Source: Mesorhizobium sp. CA8 (GTDB taxonomy: Bacteria > Pseudomonadota > Alphaproteobacteria > Rhizobiales > Rhizobiaceae). Taken from it: a DNA stretch of 64,000 nt. Shown here piece by piece: positions 54,476 through 63,890 of this stretch. Below the pieces are notes generated by a model, which worked only from the letters and a program-made list of their open reading frames with translations, had not been told where the DNA came from and made no database searches. The DNA lies in contig NZ_JAIUHG010000029.1 of assembly GCF_020164955.1 (NCBI RefSeq), positions 23,654 through 87,653 on the forward strand, read 5' to 3'. Every line of letters starts with the position of its first letter. Position 1 is the first letter of the stretch. The translations under genes and the position numbers were made by a program.

Positions 54476-56038
54476 TCATGCCGTCTTCTTGAACAGCACA
54501 GGATTGGGGTGACCGTCCGGATAGATGACGGGTTCGAACGCGGTCTTATGGATGGCGACCAGCGGCTGGTGACAGATGAAGACGAATCCGCCGGACTGTT
54601 CCATCAGATCCTCCATGCGGTTGGACAACGCGACTCGCTTGGCTTCGTCGCTTTCGGCAATCAGTTGCTGATAGCTGATCTCGAATTCGGGGCTGTCGAA
54701 GCCGGACCAATTGTAGGTGCCGATCTGGTCGGGGCGGAACCAGACCAGGTTCTCGGACGGATCAACACCGCCGGCGAAATCCATCAGCGCCAGGTCGATG
54801 TTCTTGTAGCCGTCGCCTTGCGTCTTGTCGCCGACGCCCCAGAAGGCGGCTTCGTCGTAGGGCTGGATCTCGACCTTGATGCCGGCTTGCTCAAGGCTGG
54901 CCTGGATGATCTGCGCGGCTGCGGTGCGGATCGAATCGTTCATCACCGTCAACGTCAATGACAAGTCGCTGACGCCTGCCTCCGCAAGCAGTGCGGCGGA
55001 CTTCTCATAGTCGGGCGCAGCGATCAGATTGCTCAGGCGCGCGAATTTCGTGCCGGGCTGGACCACGCCTGTGGAGCGCTTGGTGAGATTGTCATAGACG
55101 CCGGTTAGGATCTGTCCGACATCGACGCCATATTGCACGGCTTGCCGCACCTTGAGATCCTTGAGGCGTGGGCTGAGCATGTTGATCGTCAGCCAGACAT
55201 AGCGGGTCGACTGCGCCTCGATCAGTTTCGTATTGGCGGGCGGTTTGGCCTTCACGGCCTTGGTCGCCGAAATGGCGATCTTGGTGTAATCAAAGGCGTC
55301 GGCCTCGTAGGCCAATTGCGCCGCCTGATCGTCGGCGACGACATAGATCTCGACCTTGCCGAAATCCGGCTTCGGTCCCGGCCAGTCCGGATTGGCGGTC
55401 AGCGTCACCTTCTGCTTCTGCTGCCAGTCCGAGAAGAGATAAGGACCGCAGGTCGCCGGCGGCTCGGTGGTGAATTTGCCGCCCGCCTTCTCCGTGCCGG
55501 CGCGGCTGATGATGTGGCCGCCATAATAAGGCAGGCTGGTGACGAAGATCGGCTGGTACGGATCCTTGAGGTAGATGATGCCGGATCTGGCGTCGACGAC
55601 TTCGACACGGTCCAGCTTCTCGAATTGATAGGCCCAGGGCGACGACAGCTTCGGATCGGCTATTCGCTCGTAGGAGAATTTCACGTCTTCGGCGGTGACC
55701 GGGCCAAGGCCGTTCGACCATTTCAGCCCATCGATCAGGGTGAAGGCGATGGTCTTCGGATCCTTCAGCTCGAGTTTCTCGGCGCCCCAGAGCGACCACG
55801 GCGAACCTTGCCTGAGATCGCCAAGGCGGTTCAGCGACACATAGATGCCACGCATCATGACGTCTTCGATGCCGCCGATCATGAAGGCGGGATCAAGCGT
55901 CTGCAGGTCCCCTTCCATGCGGATGCGCAGCGTGTCGCCGGCCGCCGACCAGGCAAATCCTGGTTTCATCGTCAGGCTGGCGCCCAACACGCCGGCAGCT
56001 TTCAGGAATGCACGTCTGTCCATGGTCCGATTCATCAT
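54476..56038 (-). CDS. ABC transporter substrate-binding protein, family 5 (cluster 2)
   Basis: A 520-residue protein with a twin-arginine-like leader, MDRRAFLKAAGVLGASLTM, and the family-5 pattern: DTLRIRMEGDLQTLDPAF, GLKWSNGLGPVTAEDVKFSY, TCGPYLFSDWQ and LMDFAGGVDPSENL. I chose the ATG at 56038; the longer frame runs back into the ATPase gene. It is the last gene of the hydrolase-transporter operon, 1 bp from the OppF-type gene. Its ligand is unknown and is expected to be the substrate of the hydrolase. Confidence 0.9.
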   Translation of the reverse strand: MMNRTMDRRAFLKAAGVLGASLTMKPGFAWSAAGDTLRIRMEGDLQTLDPAFMIGGIEDVMMRGIYVSLNRLGDLRQGSPWSLWGAEKLELKDPKTIAFTLIDGLKWSNGLGPVTAEDVKFSYERIADPKLSSPWAYQFEKLDRVEVVDARSGIIYLKDPYQPIFVTSLPYYGGHIISRAGTEKAGGKFTTEPPATCGPYLFSDWQQKQKVTLTANPDWPGPKPDFGKVEIYVVADDQAAQLAYEADAFDYTKIAISATKAVKAKPPANTKLIEAQSTRYVWLTINMLSPRLKDLKVRQAVQYGVDVGQILTGVYDNLTKRSTGVVQPGTKFARLSNLIAAPDYEKSAALLAEAGVSDLSLTLTVMNDSIRTAAAQIIQASLEQAGIKVEIQPYDEAAFWGVGDKTQGDGYKNIDLALMDFAGGVDPSENLVWFRPDQIGTYNWSGFDSPEFEISYQQLIAESDEAKRVALSNRMEDLMEQSGGFVFICHQPLVAIHKTAFEPVIYPDGHPNPVLFKKTA

Positions 56039-56039
56039 A

Positions 56040-57068
56040 TCAATTTCCCCTTGGGTTTGCGGAAGCGCGTGAGACGGCTTCCCGTTCTCGCCCGCCGGTC
56101 TGCAGCGGGAAATGGCAGCGCACCAGGCGACCGGCGCCCATCGGCCGGTAGATCGGCGCCTCGGTCTTGCAGCGGGATTGCACGAGCGGACAGCGCGTGT
56201 GGAATTCGCAGCCGGAGGGCCGGCGGAACACGCTCGGGATTTCGCCGGTAATGGCAAGATTGTGGCTGCGCCGGCGTGGATCGGGGATCGGCTCGGACCG
56301 GATCAGTGTCGCAGTGTAGGGATGCAATGGGGCGGAGAAGACCTCTTGCGTCGGTCCTGTCTCAACGAGCCGGCCAAGATACATGATGGCGAGCCGATCG
56401 CTGACATGGCGGATCATCGCCAGATTGTGGGTGACGATCATGGTGGCGAAGCCGAGCTCGCGCTTGAGCTCGCCGATCAGGTTGAGCACATCGCCCTGCA
56501 CCGAGACATCCAGCCCGGCGGTCGGCTCGTCGGCAAGCAGCAGACGCGGTTTCATCGCAAGCGCCCGCGCGACGCCGACGCGACGGGCCTGCCCGCCCGA
56601 CAGTTCATGCGGAAAGCGGTCGACGAAGGAGGCCGGTAAGCCGACCAACGCCAGCAGCGCCTTCGCCGCAGCGCGCCGGTCCTGCATTGGCAGCCCCTGG
56701 ATGACCTGCGGTTCGGTGAGCAGCGTGCTGACCCGCAGGCGCGGGCTGAGCGAGGCGACCGGATCCTGGAACATCATCGCCGAGCGCCGGCGCATGGCGC
56801 GAAAATCGGACGGGGTCGCGACCTCCCTCCCCTCGAAGACGATGCGGCCGGCCGCAGCCCGGACGAGGCCGAGAATGGTGCGGGCAAGCGTCGTCTTGCC
56901 GGAGCCGGATTCGCCGACCAGCCCAAGCGTCTCGGCCGGCATCAGCGACAGCGTGACGTCGTCGACGACATTGAAGCCGGGCAGCGGGAACGGATTGATC
57001 AGCCGGTCGAGCAAGCTGCTGCGACCGAAGCTGACCGACAGGTCCTCGACGGCAAGCAGCGGGCTCAT
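56040..57068 (-). CDS. Peptide-type ABC transporter ATP-binding protein (OppF-like)
   Basis: A 342-residue ATPase with Walker A GESGSGKTT, Q-loop MMFQDPVASLSP, signature LSGGQARRV, Walker B LLLADEPTAGLD and a C-terminal OppF-type zinc or cluster region (CEFHTRCPLVQSRC). The ATG at 57068 overlaps the stop of the OppD-like gene by four bases; upstream extensions lie inside that gene. Confidence 0.92.
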   Translation of the reverse strand: MSPLLAVEDLSVSFGRSSLLDRLINPFPLPGFNVVDDVTLSLMPAETLGLVGESGSGKTTLARTILGLVRAAAGRIVFEGREVATPSDFRAMRRRSAMMFQDPVASLSPRLRVSTLLTEPQVIQGLPMQDRRAAAKALLALVGLPASFVDRFPHELSGGQARRVGVARALAMKPRLLLADEPTAGLDVSVQGDVLNLIGELKRELGFATMIVTHNLAMIRHVSDRLAIMYLGRLVETGPTQEVFSAPLHPYTATLIRSEPIPDPRRRSHNLAITGEIPSVFRRPSGCEFHTRCPLVQSRCKTEAPIYRPMGAGRLVRCHFPLQTGGREREAVSRASANPRGN

Positions 57069-58030
57069 GGCGTCGCCACATAGCAGCGGGCAGCATGGCA
57101 TGCGGTGAGCTTCACCAGCGGCGGCGCGATGGTCTTGCATGGCGCGAAGGCCTTGCCACAGCGCGGCGCGTAAACGCATCCCGGCGGTGGTTGGATCAGG
57201 CTCGGCAATGACCCGGGAATGGTCGGCAGCCTGTCCAGCCGATCATGGAAGCGGGCGGGATCGCAGGCGAGCAGCGCCTGGGTATAGGGATGGCGCGGAT
57301 CGTGGAAGATCGCGTCGACCTCGCCGCCCTCGACCACCTCGCCCGCATACATGACATAGACACGGTCGCAGAGCTCGGCGATGACACCCAGATGATGCGA
57401 GACGACGATGACGATGCCGTTGTATTCGCGCCTGAGCTCACGCAGCAGATGGATGATCTGCGCCTCCATGGTGACGTCGAGCGCGGTCGTCGGCTCGTCG
57501 GCGATGAGCAGGCCAGGATCGGTCAGCAAGGCGGCCGCGATCGCCACGCGCTGGCGCATGCCGCCGGAAAGCTCGTGTGGGTAACTCCGCATGCGCCGTT
57601 CGGCATCGGCGATGCCCACGCGAGCGAGCATTGCGGCGATGCGGGCCCTCTTTAGCGTGCGGCTGAGATCCTTACGGTGGTGCTGGAAGTCGACGAGCTG
57701 GTCGCCGATGGTCAGCACCGGGTTGAACGCCGTCATCGGGTCCTGGCCGACAAGCGCGATCTCATCGCCGCGCAGCAGCCGCTGGCGATGCGCGTCGAGC
57801 TTTGCCAGGTCGACGCCGTTGTACCGGATCGCCCCGTCGATGCGGGCGTTGGCCGGCAACAGGTTGGCCAGAGCGGTGACCAGCGTGGACTTGCCGCAGC
57901 CGCTCTCGCCGACAATTCCGATGACCTCGCCGGGATGCGCTTCGATATCGACATGGCGAAGGGCGTGCACGCTACCGTGCGGCGTCTCATAGCGGACGCT
58001 TAGACCGCTGGCGGCAAGCGTGCCGCTCAT
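57065..58030 (-). CDS. Peptide-type ABC transporter ATP-binding protein (OppD-like)
   Basis: A 321-residue ATPase with Walker A GESGCGKST, Q-loop LVGQDPMTAFNPV, signature LSGGMRQRV, Walker B LLIADEPTTALD and the C-terminal oligopeptide-transporter segment PGCVYAPRC. ATGA overlaps on both sides show tight coupling with the permease and the second ATPase. Confidence 0.93.
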   Translation of the reverse strand: MSGTLAASGLSVRYETPHGSVHALRHVDIEAHPGEVIGIVGESGCGKSTLVTALANLLPANARIDGAIRYNGVDLAKLDAHRQRLLRGDEIALVGQDPMTAFNPVLTIGDQLVDFQHHRKDLSRTLKRARIAAMLARVGIADAERRMRSYPHELSGGMRQRVAIAAALLTDPGLLIADEPTTALDVTMEAQIIHLLRELRREYNGIVIVVSHHLGVIAELCDRVYVMYAGEVVEGGEVDAIFHDPRHPYTQALLACDPARFHDRLDRLPTIPGSLPSLIQPPPGCVYAPRCGKAFAPCKTIAPPLVKLTACHAARCYVATP

Positions 58031-58917
58031 GCCGGCCTCCGCAGTTGCAGGCGCGGGTCCAGATAGTCGCGCAGCCCCTCGCCGAGAAAGGTGAAGCCGA
58101 GCGTCGCCAGCACCAGCGGCAGGCCGCCGAAGATCACCATGAAGGGTGCCGAGCGGATGCTGGTATAGCCGTCATAGAGGATCGAGCCCCAGGACGGCGT
58201 CGGCGGGCGCACGCCGAGCCCGAGGAAGCTCAAGCCGGCCTCGACCATGATGACGACCGGAATGTCCATCGACAAAAGGATGATCAGCGGACCGACGACG
58301 TTGGGCAGGAGGTGGATGAAGATGATGCGTGCCGCACTCGCATCGAGCAGACGCTCGGCAAGGATGTAGTCGCTGTTCTTCAGCGCCAGCGTCTGGGCCC
58401 GGATCAGCCGCGCGTAGCTTGGGAATGACGTCGCGGCGATGACGATGATCAGCGTGCCGGTACCGGCGCCGAGCACGGTGATGACGGCAAGCGCGAACAT
58501 GATCATCGGCAGCGAATTCATGCTGTCGAAGCTGAGCACCAGGATGGCATCGAGCCAGCGCGGACCGTAGCCGGCGACGAGGCCGAGCAGCAGCCCGATG
58601 GCGCCGGCTATGGCCACCGAGACCATGGCGATGGTGAGCGCCGTGCGCGCGCCGTAGATGACGCGCGACAACAGATCGCGGCCGAGATGATCGGTGCCGA
58701 ACCAGTGCGCCGCCGAGGGAGGTTGCAGCTTGTGCAGTACGTCGATCTTGAGCGGCGAATAGGGTGCAAGCCAGGGCGCGAAGATCGCAGTGACAAGGAA
58801 ACCGGCGACCAGGAGCAGCGCCACGCGGGTGAAGGGATCGGCAAGCAATGCGCGCAACAGAACAAGCCGTTGTCGATCGGGCGTGGATGGAGCGGCCTCA
58901 GCCACGGAAGACATCAC
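58027..58917 (-). CDS. Peptide-type ABC transporter permease (DppC/OppC-like)
   Basis: A 296-residue membrane protein with the N-terminal helix VALLLVAGFLVTAIFAPWLA, the hallmark FGTDHLGRDLLSRVIYGAR and a coupling region YILAERLLDASAARIIF. About six helices. Its start overlaps the end of the other permease gene by 20 bp. Confidence 0.92.
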   Translation of the reverse strand: MMSSVAEAAPSTPDRQRLVLLRALLADPFTRVALLLVAGFLVTAIFAPWLAPYSPLKIDVLHKLQPPSAAHWFGTDHLGRDLLSRVIYGARTALTIAMVSVAIAGAIGLLLGLVAGYGPRWLDAILVLSFDSMNSLPMIMFALAVITVLGAGTGTLIIVIAATSFPSYARLIRAQTLALKNSDYILAERLLDASAARIIFIHLLPNVVGPLIILLSMDIPVVIMVEAGLSFLGLGVRPPTPSWGSILYDGYTSIRSAPFMVIFGGLPLVLATLGFTFLGEGLRDYLDPRLQLRRPA

Positions 58918-59848
58918 GGACCCTCGGATCGAGCCGCGCGATGAGAAGATCGGCGGCGATGGTGATGGAGACGTAGATGGCGGTCATGACCAGCACCGTG
59001 CCCATGACGACGGGATAGTTGCGGGTGCTAACGGCGTCGGTGATCAGCTTGCCGATGCCGGGCCTGGCGAACACCGCCTCCACGAAGACGGCGCTGGACA
59101 GAATGCTGCCGAGGCCGACCGCGACCAGCGAGATGGTCGGGATGATGGCGATGCGCAGCGCATATTTGGAGACGATCTTCCACTCCGGCAGGCCGAAGGA
59201 ACGGGCGGTGCGGATATGAGGCTCGCCCATCACCTCCATCATCGAGGCGCGCACCATGCGGGCGATATAGCCGATCCACCCGAGGGCGATCGCCGCGGCC
59301 GGCATGACCAGCGCCCTGGCTTGGCTTAAGAAATCGCCGGCCTCGCCCGCCCCGATGGCGGGCAGCCAGCGCAGCGTGACGGCAAAGAGCAGCAGCGAGT
59401 AGATTGCGACGACGAAGGACGGGACGGCGATGACACCGACCGAGAGCACGCCGATGGCGGCATCGGCGGCCGTGCCGCGCCGCATCACCGACAGGCAGCC
59501 CAGCGGCACGCCGATCAGCAGCGCCACGGCGAGCGCCGTCAGCCCCAGGACAAGCGTGTTCGGCAACGCTTCCAGGACCAATGTGGAAACGGGCCGGTTC
59601 GACCAGACATCGTAGCCCAGATTGCCGGTCAGCGCGTTGCGGAAGAATTCGACGATCTGCCACCAGACCGGCTGGTCGAGTCCCATGCGCTCGATCAGCA
59701 GCCGCTTCAATTCCGGCGTGGCGCGCGGACCGAGCGCCACGGTCGCGGGATCGCCCGGAACCAGGAAGACGGCAGCATACATGGCGACCATGACGAGGAC
59801 GAGGATCAGGAGACCGAGACCGATGCGCTTCACTGCATATGCGAGCAT
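58898..59848 (-). CDS. Peptide-type ABC transporter permease (DppB/OppB-like)
   Basis: A 316-residue membrane protein: the first helix LGLLILVLVMVAMYAAVFLV is followed by PGDPATVALG, then the coupling region HIRTARSFGLPEWKIV and the C-terminal FARPGIGKLITDAV. The ATG at 59848 has GGAGGGGAGG just upstream and is preferred over the longer frame, which reaches back into the hydrolase. Confidence 0.92.
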   Translation of the reverse strand: MLAYAVKRIGLGLLILVLVMVAMYAAVFLVPGDPATVALGPRATPELKRLLIERMGLDQPVWWQIVEFFRNALTGNLGYDVWSNRPVSTLVLEALPNTLVLGLTALAVALLIGVPLGCLSVMRRGTAADAAIGVLSVGVIAVPSFVVAIYSLLLFAVTLRWLPAIGAGEAGDFLSQARALVMPAAAIALGWIGYIARMVRASMMEVMGEPHIRTARSFGLPEWKIVSKYALRIAIIPTISLVAVGLGSILSSAVFVEAVFARPGIGKLITDAVSTRNYPVVMGTVLVMTAIYVSITIAADLLIARLDPRVRDVFRG

Positions 59849-59861
59849 GGCCTCCCCTCCT

Positions 59862-61871
59862 TCAGGCGAAATCGCGCCTGATGCGCCGTGTCGCCGAGGC
59901 GCTGTGCACGAGCTTGCCTCGTTCTCGGGCTTCAAGGCGCCAACTCAGGTTGAAATGCGTTTCATCCGCCGTCAGCTCGGTCACCGCCCTCGCTTCGGTA
60001 TCGGCATCGGCGCTGGCGATCGTCCATCGATATTCGGTGACGAGCTTTGCCGAGAGAGGATCGCCGCTGCTGATGCTCATCGTATCGCTGTTGGCGGAAG
60101 ACACGGTGATGGCGCGATCGTCATAACGCCTGCTTCCATGGTCCGAGGTCAAGGCGATGATCTGCAGGCCCGAGCCGACATCTTCGGTGACGATGCGACG
60201 GTCGAAGCCTTCGGCCAGCGTCGTGGCCGGGACCGGCGGCGCGGTTTCGGCAGGCTCGAAGCGCACGTCGCGATCGCGCGGCGATGGCGGCCGCACCGGA
60301 AGAACCAGCTTGCTGTCGCCGCTCGAGACCGACAACACCGACAGTTTCGGCTGCGGCCACAGGATTGGCCAATGCTGGTTGGCCAGCGCCAGCCGGACGC
60401 GGTGCCCCTTGGGTATGGCGCGGGCAAAATCGTTGAGCTTGAGCTTGACGCGGAACGGTGTTCCGGTCGGACAGGGCGTCGGATGCTCGTGGCTGTCGCG
60501 GTGGCTGAGGTTGAGCACGCCGTAAGTCATCAGCGCCGAGGTGCCGTCCGGATAGACGTCGCAGAGACGGGCGGCAAGGTTGACATGCGACTGGTCGACG
60601 CTGACGAGCAGATCGAGCTCGGCCGCGCCAAGCAGGGTCAAATCATCTTCCAGCGGCAAAGTGTCGAAGCACAGCGCCAGGCCGTCCTCGCGGCGCTGGT
60701 CGATGGGCATGTCGGGGCAGGAACCACCGTAGCCGCCCCAGCGGCCGCAGTCGCGGCCGGCGGTGGCGGGAGAGCATACCGACAGCGTGGCGCCAGGTAC
60801 CGGTTGGCCGTCCAGTCCGGCGGCGTTCAGATGCAAGACGCGGCGCTCGACACGTGGCGACGGCCATTGGTCCTCGGCCGCCCAACTGCCGGCATGATCC
60901 GGAAGATAGAAAGGCTGCGGCCGCTCCTCGCCGGTGATCCAGACCCGGTAGAGCGGCTCGTCCATGATGCCGGTGTCTTCGGCGCAAAGCCAATGACGCC
61001 ACCAGCGCAGCGCCTCCTGCAGGTAGCCGATCAGCGGACCCGGCGCGCCGCGACAGGGATAGGCATGCGACCACGGTCCGACGATGCCAAGCTTCGGCCC
61101 CGGCAGATGTTCCAGCAGGCGCGGCACGAAGTTCGAATAGCTGTCCTCCCAACCGCAAACGGCCATGACGGCGCATTCGATCGCGGCATGATCCTCGCAG
61201 ACCGAACCCTGCCGCCAGTAGTCGTCGCGACGCTGGTGCGCGAGCCAGATTTCCGATAGCGAGCGTGTCGCTTCAAGACGGCTCATCCACATGGCGCGCC
61301 AGGCATCGCCGACAATCTGCGGGTCGGGCGCCATCGCCTTCTTCACCAGCATGAAGTTCGACCACATTTCCTGCTCGGTAAGCAGCGCGCCGCCCATATA
61401 GTGGATGTCGTCCGCATAGCGATCGTCGGTGGCGCAGTTGGCGATGATGGCCTTCAGCGCCGGCGGCCGGCGCGCAGCGACCTGCAGCGCGTTGAAGCCG
61501 CCCCAGGAAATGCCGGTCATGCCGACATTGCCGTTGCACCAGGATTGCGCCGCCAGATGGGCGATGATCTCGCAGGCGTCTTCCTGCTCGCGCGGCAGAT
61601 ACTCGTCTGCCAGGTCGCCATCGGAATCGCCGGAGCCGCGGATGTCTATTCGGGCGCAGGCGATGCCGTATCCGGCGAGCCAGGGGTGGATGTCGACGTC
61701 ACGGGCAACGGTGCCGTCGCGCCGCCGGTAAGGCACCATTTCGACCACGACGGGCACCTTGGCCTGAGTGCGCGGGCGCCACACTGTGGCGGCGATTTGC
61801 GTGCCGTCAGCCAGCGCGATCCAGTATGGATCGACGGTTTCGACGGCAAAGGGAAATTCGGTCCGTACCAC
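59862..61871 (-). CDS. CocE/NonD-family hydrolase (X-Pro dipeptidyl-peptidase-like)
   Basis: A 669-residue serine hydrolase. The alpha/beta domain has RIDIRGSGDSDG, the nucleophile elbow GISWGG near residue 119, and VGPWSHAYP with the likely catalytic His. A C-terminal jelly-roll domain (NLAARLCDVYPDGTSAL and following) is typical of cocaine esterase and X-Pro peptidase relatives, which cut esters or amides of bulky amines. No signal peptide, so it should be cytoplasmic. It heads the operon with the family-5 transporter, immediately behind a palindromic operator, and probably hydrolyses the imported compound. Confidence 0.88.
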   Translation of the reverse strand: MVRTEFPFAVETVDPYWIALADGTQIAATVWRPRTQAKVPVVVEMVPYRRRDGTVARDVDIHPWLAGYGIACARIDIRGSGDSDGDLADEYLPREQEDACEIIAHLAAQSWCNGNVGMTGISWGGFNALQVAARRPPALKAIIANCATDDRYADDIHYMGGALLTEQEMWSNFMLVKKAMAPDPQIVGDAWRAMWMSRLEATRSLSEIWLAHQRRDDYWRQGSVCEDHAAIECAVMAVCGWEDSYSNFVPRLLEHLPGPKLGIVGPWSHAYPCRGAPGPLIGYLQEALRWWRHWLCAEDTGIMDEPLYRVWITGEERPQPFYLPDHAGSWAAEDQWPSPRVERRVLHLNAAGLDGQPVPGATLSVCSPATAGRDCGRWGGYGGSCPDMPIDQRREDGLALCFDTLPLEDDLTLLGAAELDLLVSVDQSHVNLAARLCDVYPDGTSALMTYGVLNLSHRDSHEHPTPCPTGTPFRVKLKLNDFARAIPKGHRVRLALANQHWPILWPQPKLSVLSVSSGDSKLVLPVRPPSPRDRDVRFEPAETAPPVPATTLAEGFDRRIVTEDVGSGLQIIALTSDHGSRRYDDRAITVSSANSDTMSISSGDPLSAKLVTEYRWTIASADADTEARAVTELTADETHFNLSWRLEARERGKLVHSASATRRIRRDFA

Positions 61872-61891
61872 GGCGGGTGCTCGTCAACTCC

Positions 61892-61913
61892 TTGTTGAAC
61901 GTTCGTACAACAA
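61892..61913. promoter_or_regulatory. Palindromic operator, probable TetR site 2
   Basis: TTGTTGAAC and GTACAACAA half-sites (one mismatch) with a 4-bp GTTC spacer, 20 bp upstream of the hydrolase ATG. It is nearly the same as the site at 50003-50024 and would overlap the promoter or ribosome binding site of the hydrolase-transporter operon. Confidence 0.65.
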
Positions 61914-62559
61914 GAACAGCCCGGATGCAATGGTCTTTTAGTCAGTTGCGATCAAAGGGTAGGCAGAAATGTATTCACCCACCGCTGAAGCTACCCGAGA
62001 GTCGGCGTTCAGGTGAGGCGCTCCCGCTTCTGCAATGAGCCCCTTCGCGCGTCGTGGCGAACCGGTTGATGATTTATTGTTGCAGTGTGGTGGACAAACT
62101 GATGACCCTGAGCAGAGGCACGGCTGCTTGCCCAAGGCCATTGCCGCTAGCCGACTTCTCGGGCGCGGGAGACGCACGATTGGTGGTTGGGGGTAGCCAT
62201 TCCGCCGATTCATGGCAGAGCGATGGTACTTCGTGCCGCGATGGAACGCGCTGCCAGAATCGCGAAATCAGAGGCTCCCTGAGAATAGCAGGCTGCGCTG
62301 AGGGTCTGCTTCCTTGAACCTGCAAAACCAGGAATCGTGTCAAGCCGGACCTGAAGTGCAGCGGTCAGACCCTTACGCTGCCGTCATGTTCCCCTTCAGT
62401 GAGACGAAACGAGCAAAGGTAGGGGGCTACTTCGTCATATCCCGGCGCGTCGGGATATTTGGGCGAGCAGGCTTATCACGCCCTGGCCGCCGACCGGCTG
62501 GCGGTGAAGGAAAGCATGAGCGAGATCTCCACGCGGCACGGCGTCCAGGCGCTGATCTA
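61914..62559. other. Intergenic stretch with decayed sequence
   Basis: No intact gene. A plus-strand frame near 62450-62558 (GEQAYHALAADRLAVKESMS, then a stop) looks like the C-terminus of an unknown protein cut off at its 5' side. I could not assign it to a family. Confidence 0.35.
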
Positions 62560-62757
62560 GCCCGCGCGTTGGTTTCCGAGCCGCGCTTTGTCCTGCTCGA
62601 CGAGCCTTCCGCCGGCCCTGTCGCGCCGGCCATGGTGATCCAGACGCTGGAGCAAATCACGACGCTGACGAAGCAAGGCATTGGCATATGATGGTCGAGC
62701 AGAACATCGGCGAGGCCATGCCGATAGCAGACAAACTCTACATCTTGGCCGCCGCGA
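62560..62757 (+). pseudogene. livF 3' fragment, inverted relative to its 5' half
   Basis: Codons read ARALVSEPRFVLLDEPSAG (Walker B), VIQTLEQITTLTKQGIGI and, after a one-base shift, MVEQNIGEAMPIADKLYIL. This is the C-terminal half of a LivF-type ATPase. It abuts, head to head, the 5' half on the opposite strand at 62758-63192, so an in-place inversion of about 200 bp is the simplest explanation. Confidence 0.65.
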
Positions 62758-63192
62758 CAGCATCGCCTGCTCGCCTCCCGACAACGCGCCGGCCGCCGTC
62801 TTGCGCCGCCTGGCCAGCGACGGATACTGGGCGATCAACATGTCAATGCGCCTTTCCACCAGCCGCTTGTCGGTGATAGCGTAACCACCCATGCGCAGGT
62901 CGTTCATCACGATCAGGCGCGGGAACACGCCGCCGCCCTGCGGCATCAGCACCAGTCCCTGGCGTACCACTTGGTGCACGGGCAGATTGGAAAGCACAGT
63001 GTCGCCAAGGCGGGCGGCGCCGCTCCACACCGGCAGCGCCCCGGCGATGGCCTTTAGCACGGTTGATTTGCCGCAGCCGTTCGGCCCGAAGATGCAGGTG
63101 ATTTTCCCGAGCTCAGCCGTCAGTGAGATGCCATGGACGACCTCGTGATTGCCGTAGCCGGTGATGATGTTCTCGGAGGCCAGCGTGCTCAT
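62758..63192 (-). pseudogene. livF 5' fragment (branched-chain amino acid-type ABC ATPase)
   Basis: From the ATG at 63192 the frame reads LASENIITGYGNHEVVHGIS, Walker A GPNGCGKST, LMPQGGGVFPRLIVMNDLRM and the signature ALSGGEQAML, and then family similarity stops at about 62758. Walker B and the C-terminus are missing from this strand and are found on the opposite strand at 62560-62757. Its start overlaps the livG stop (ATGA). Confidence 0.8.
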
Positions 63193-63367
63193 TGCGGGCG
63201 CCCCAGGTAGGTCTGCATGACTTCAGAATTGCGCACGATGTCCTGGAAAGAGCCGCTGATCACCACCCGTCCCGAATCCATGAAGACAATTCGGTCGCAG
63301 ACGTTGCGAACCATCTCCATGTCATGTTCGATGACGAGGAAGGACACGCCCTGTTCGCGTAGCCGGG
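63189..63367 (-). pseudogene. livG 3' fragment
   Basis: The minus strand encodes REQGVSFLVIEHDMEMVRNV, CDRIVFMDSGRVVISGSF and MQTYLGRPQ with a stop at 63189, which is the C-terminal tail of a LivG-type ATPase. The rest of the gene is missing above about 63367. The switch His is in VIEHDM. Confidence 0.75.
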
Positions 63368-63890
63368 CGCGACCAGAGCGACGTCATCCTGAAGGAAGCC
63401 TGGCAGCACAGAGAGCGCTGCGTCCCCTCGCCAGCAGTGATCGACCGCGACATGCTGCACCAGATTGCCCTGCCCGATGACATCTGCACGGGTCGCAATT
63501 TCACACTGATCCGACGGTTCATCGAGAGTTAGGCGTGTCACGCCGGACGCGGTCGGTGATTGCGATCTGGGAGATGGCAAGCAGGAAGAGTGGCGACTGC
63601 ACTGCTTCGCCGATCCCGATGCCGCAGCGACTTCCTTGACCACTTCATCGGATGGCACACTCACTCTGACCCTGCATGTCGCCATCGAAAGCCAGCTTTT
63701 CGTTCTGATCGCGTAGTGCCCTGCACTTCGCCAAAGTAGGTGGAACAACCGCCTGCTGTGACAGTTGGGGCGTGTCTCCGGGAGTTGCACGGTGCCGGCA
63801 GAGAGACCGCGTCAACGCTCGGAGATATGATCTGAGAGCTCCATGCGCGTCTTGATTGGACGCATTATCCCAAACACGTGACCAATCGTT
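63368..63890. other. Intergenic stretch between livG remnant and cyoA
   Basis: Only short overlapping frames. One plus-strand frame at 63370-63535 (SDVILKEAWQHRERC... then RRFIES and a stop) looks protein-like but was not identified. The cyoA promoter presumably lies near the right end. Confidence 0.35.

Noticed and set aside
59622..61259. Plus-strand open frame (545 codons) opposite the permease and CocE hydrolase
   Set aside because: No motif, Arg/Ala-rich shadow composition, and fully opposite two well-supported genes.
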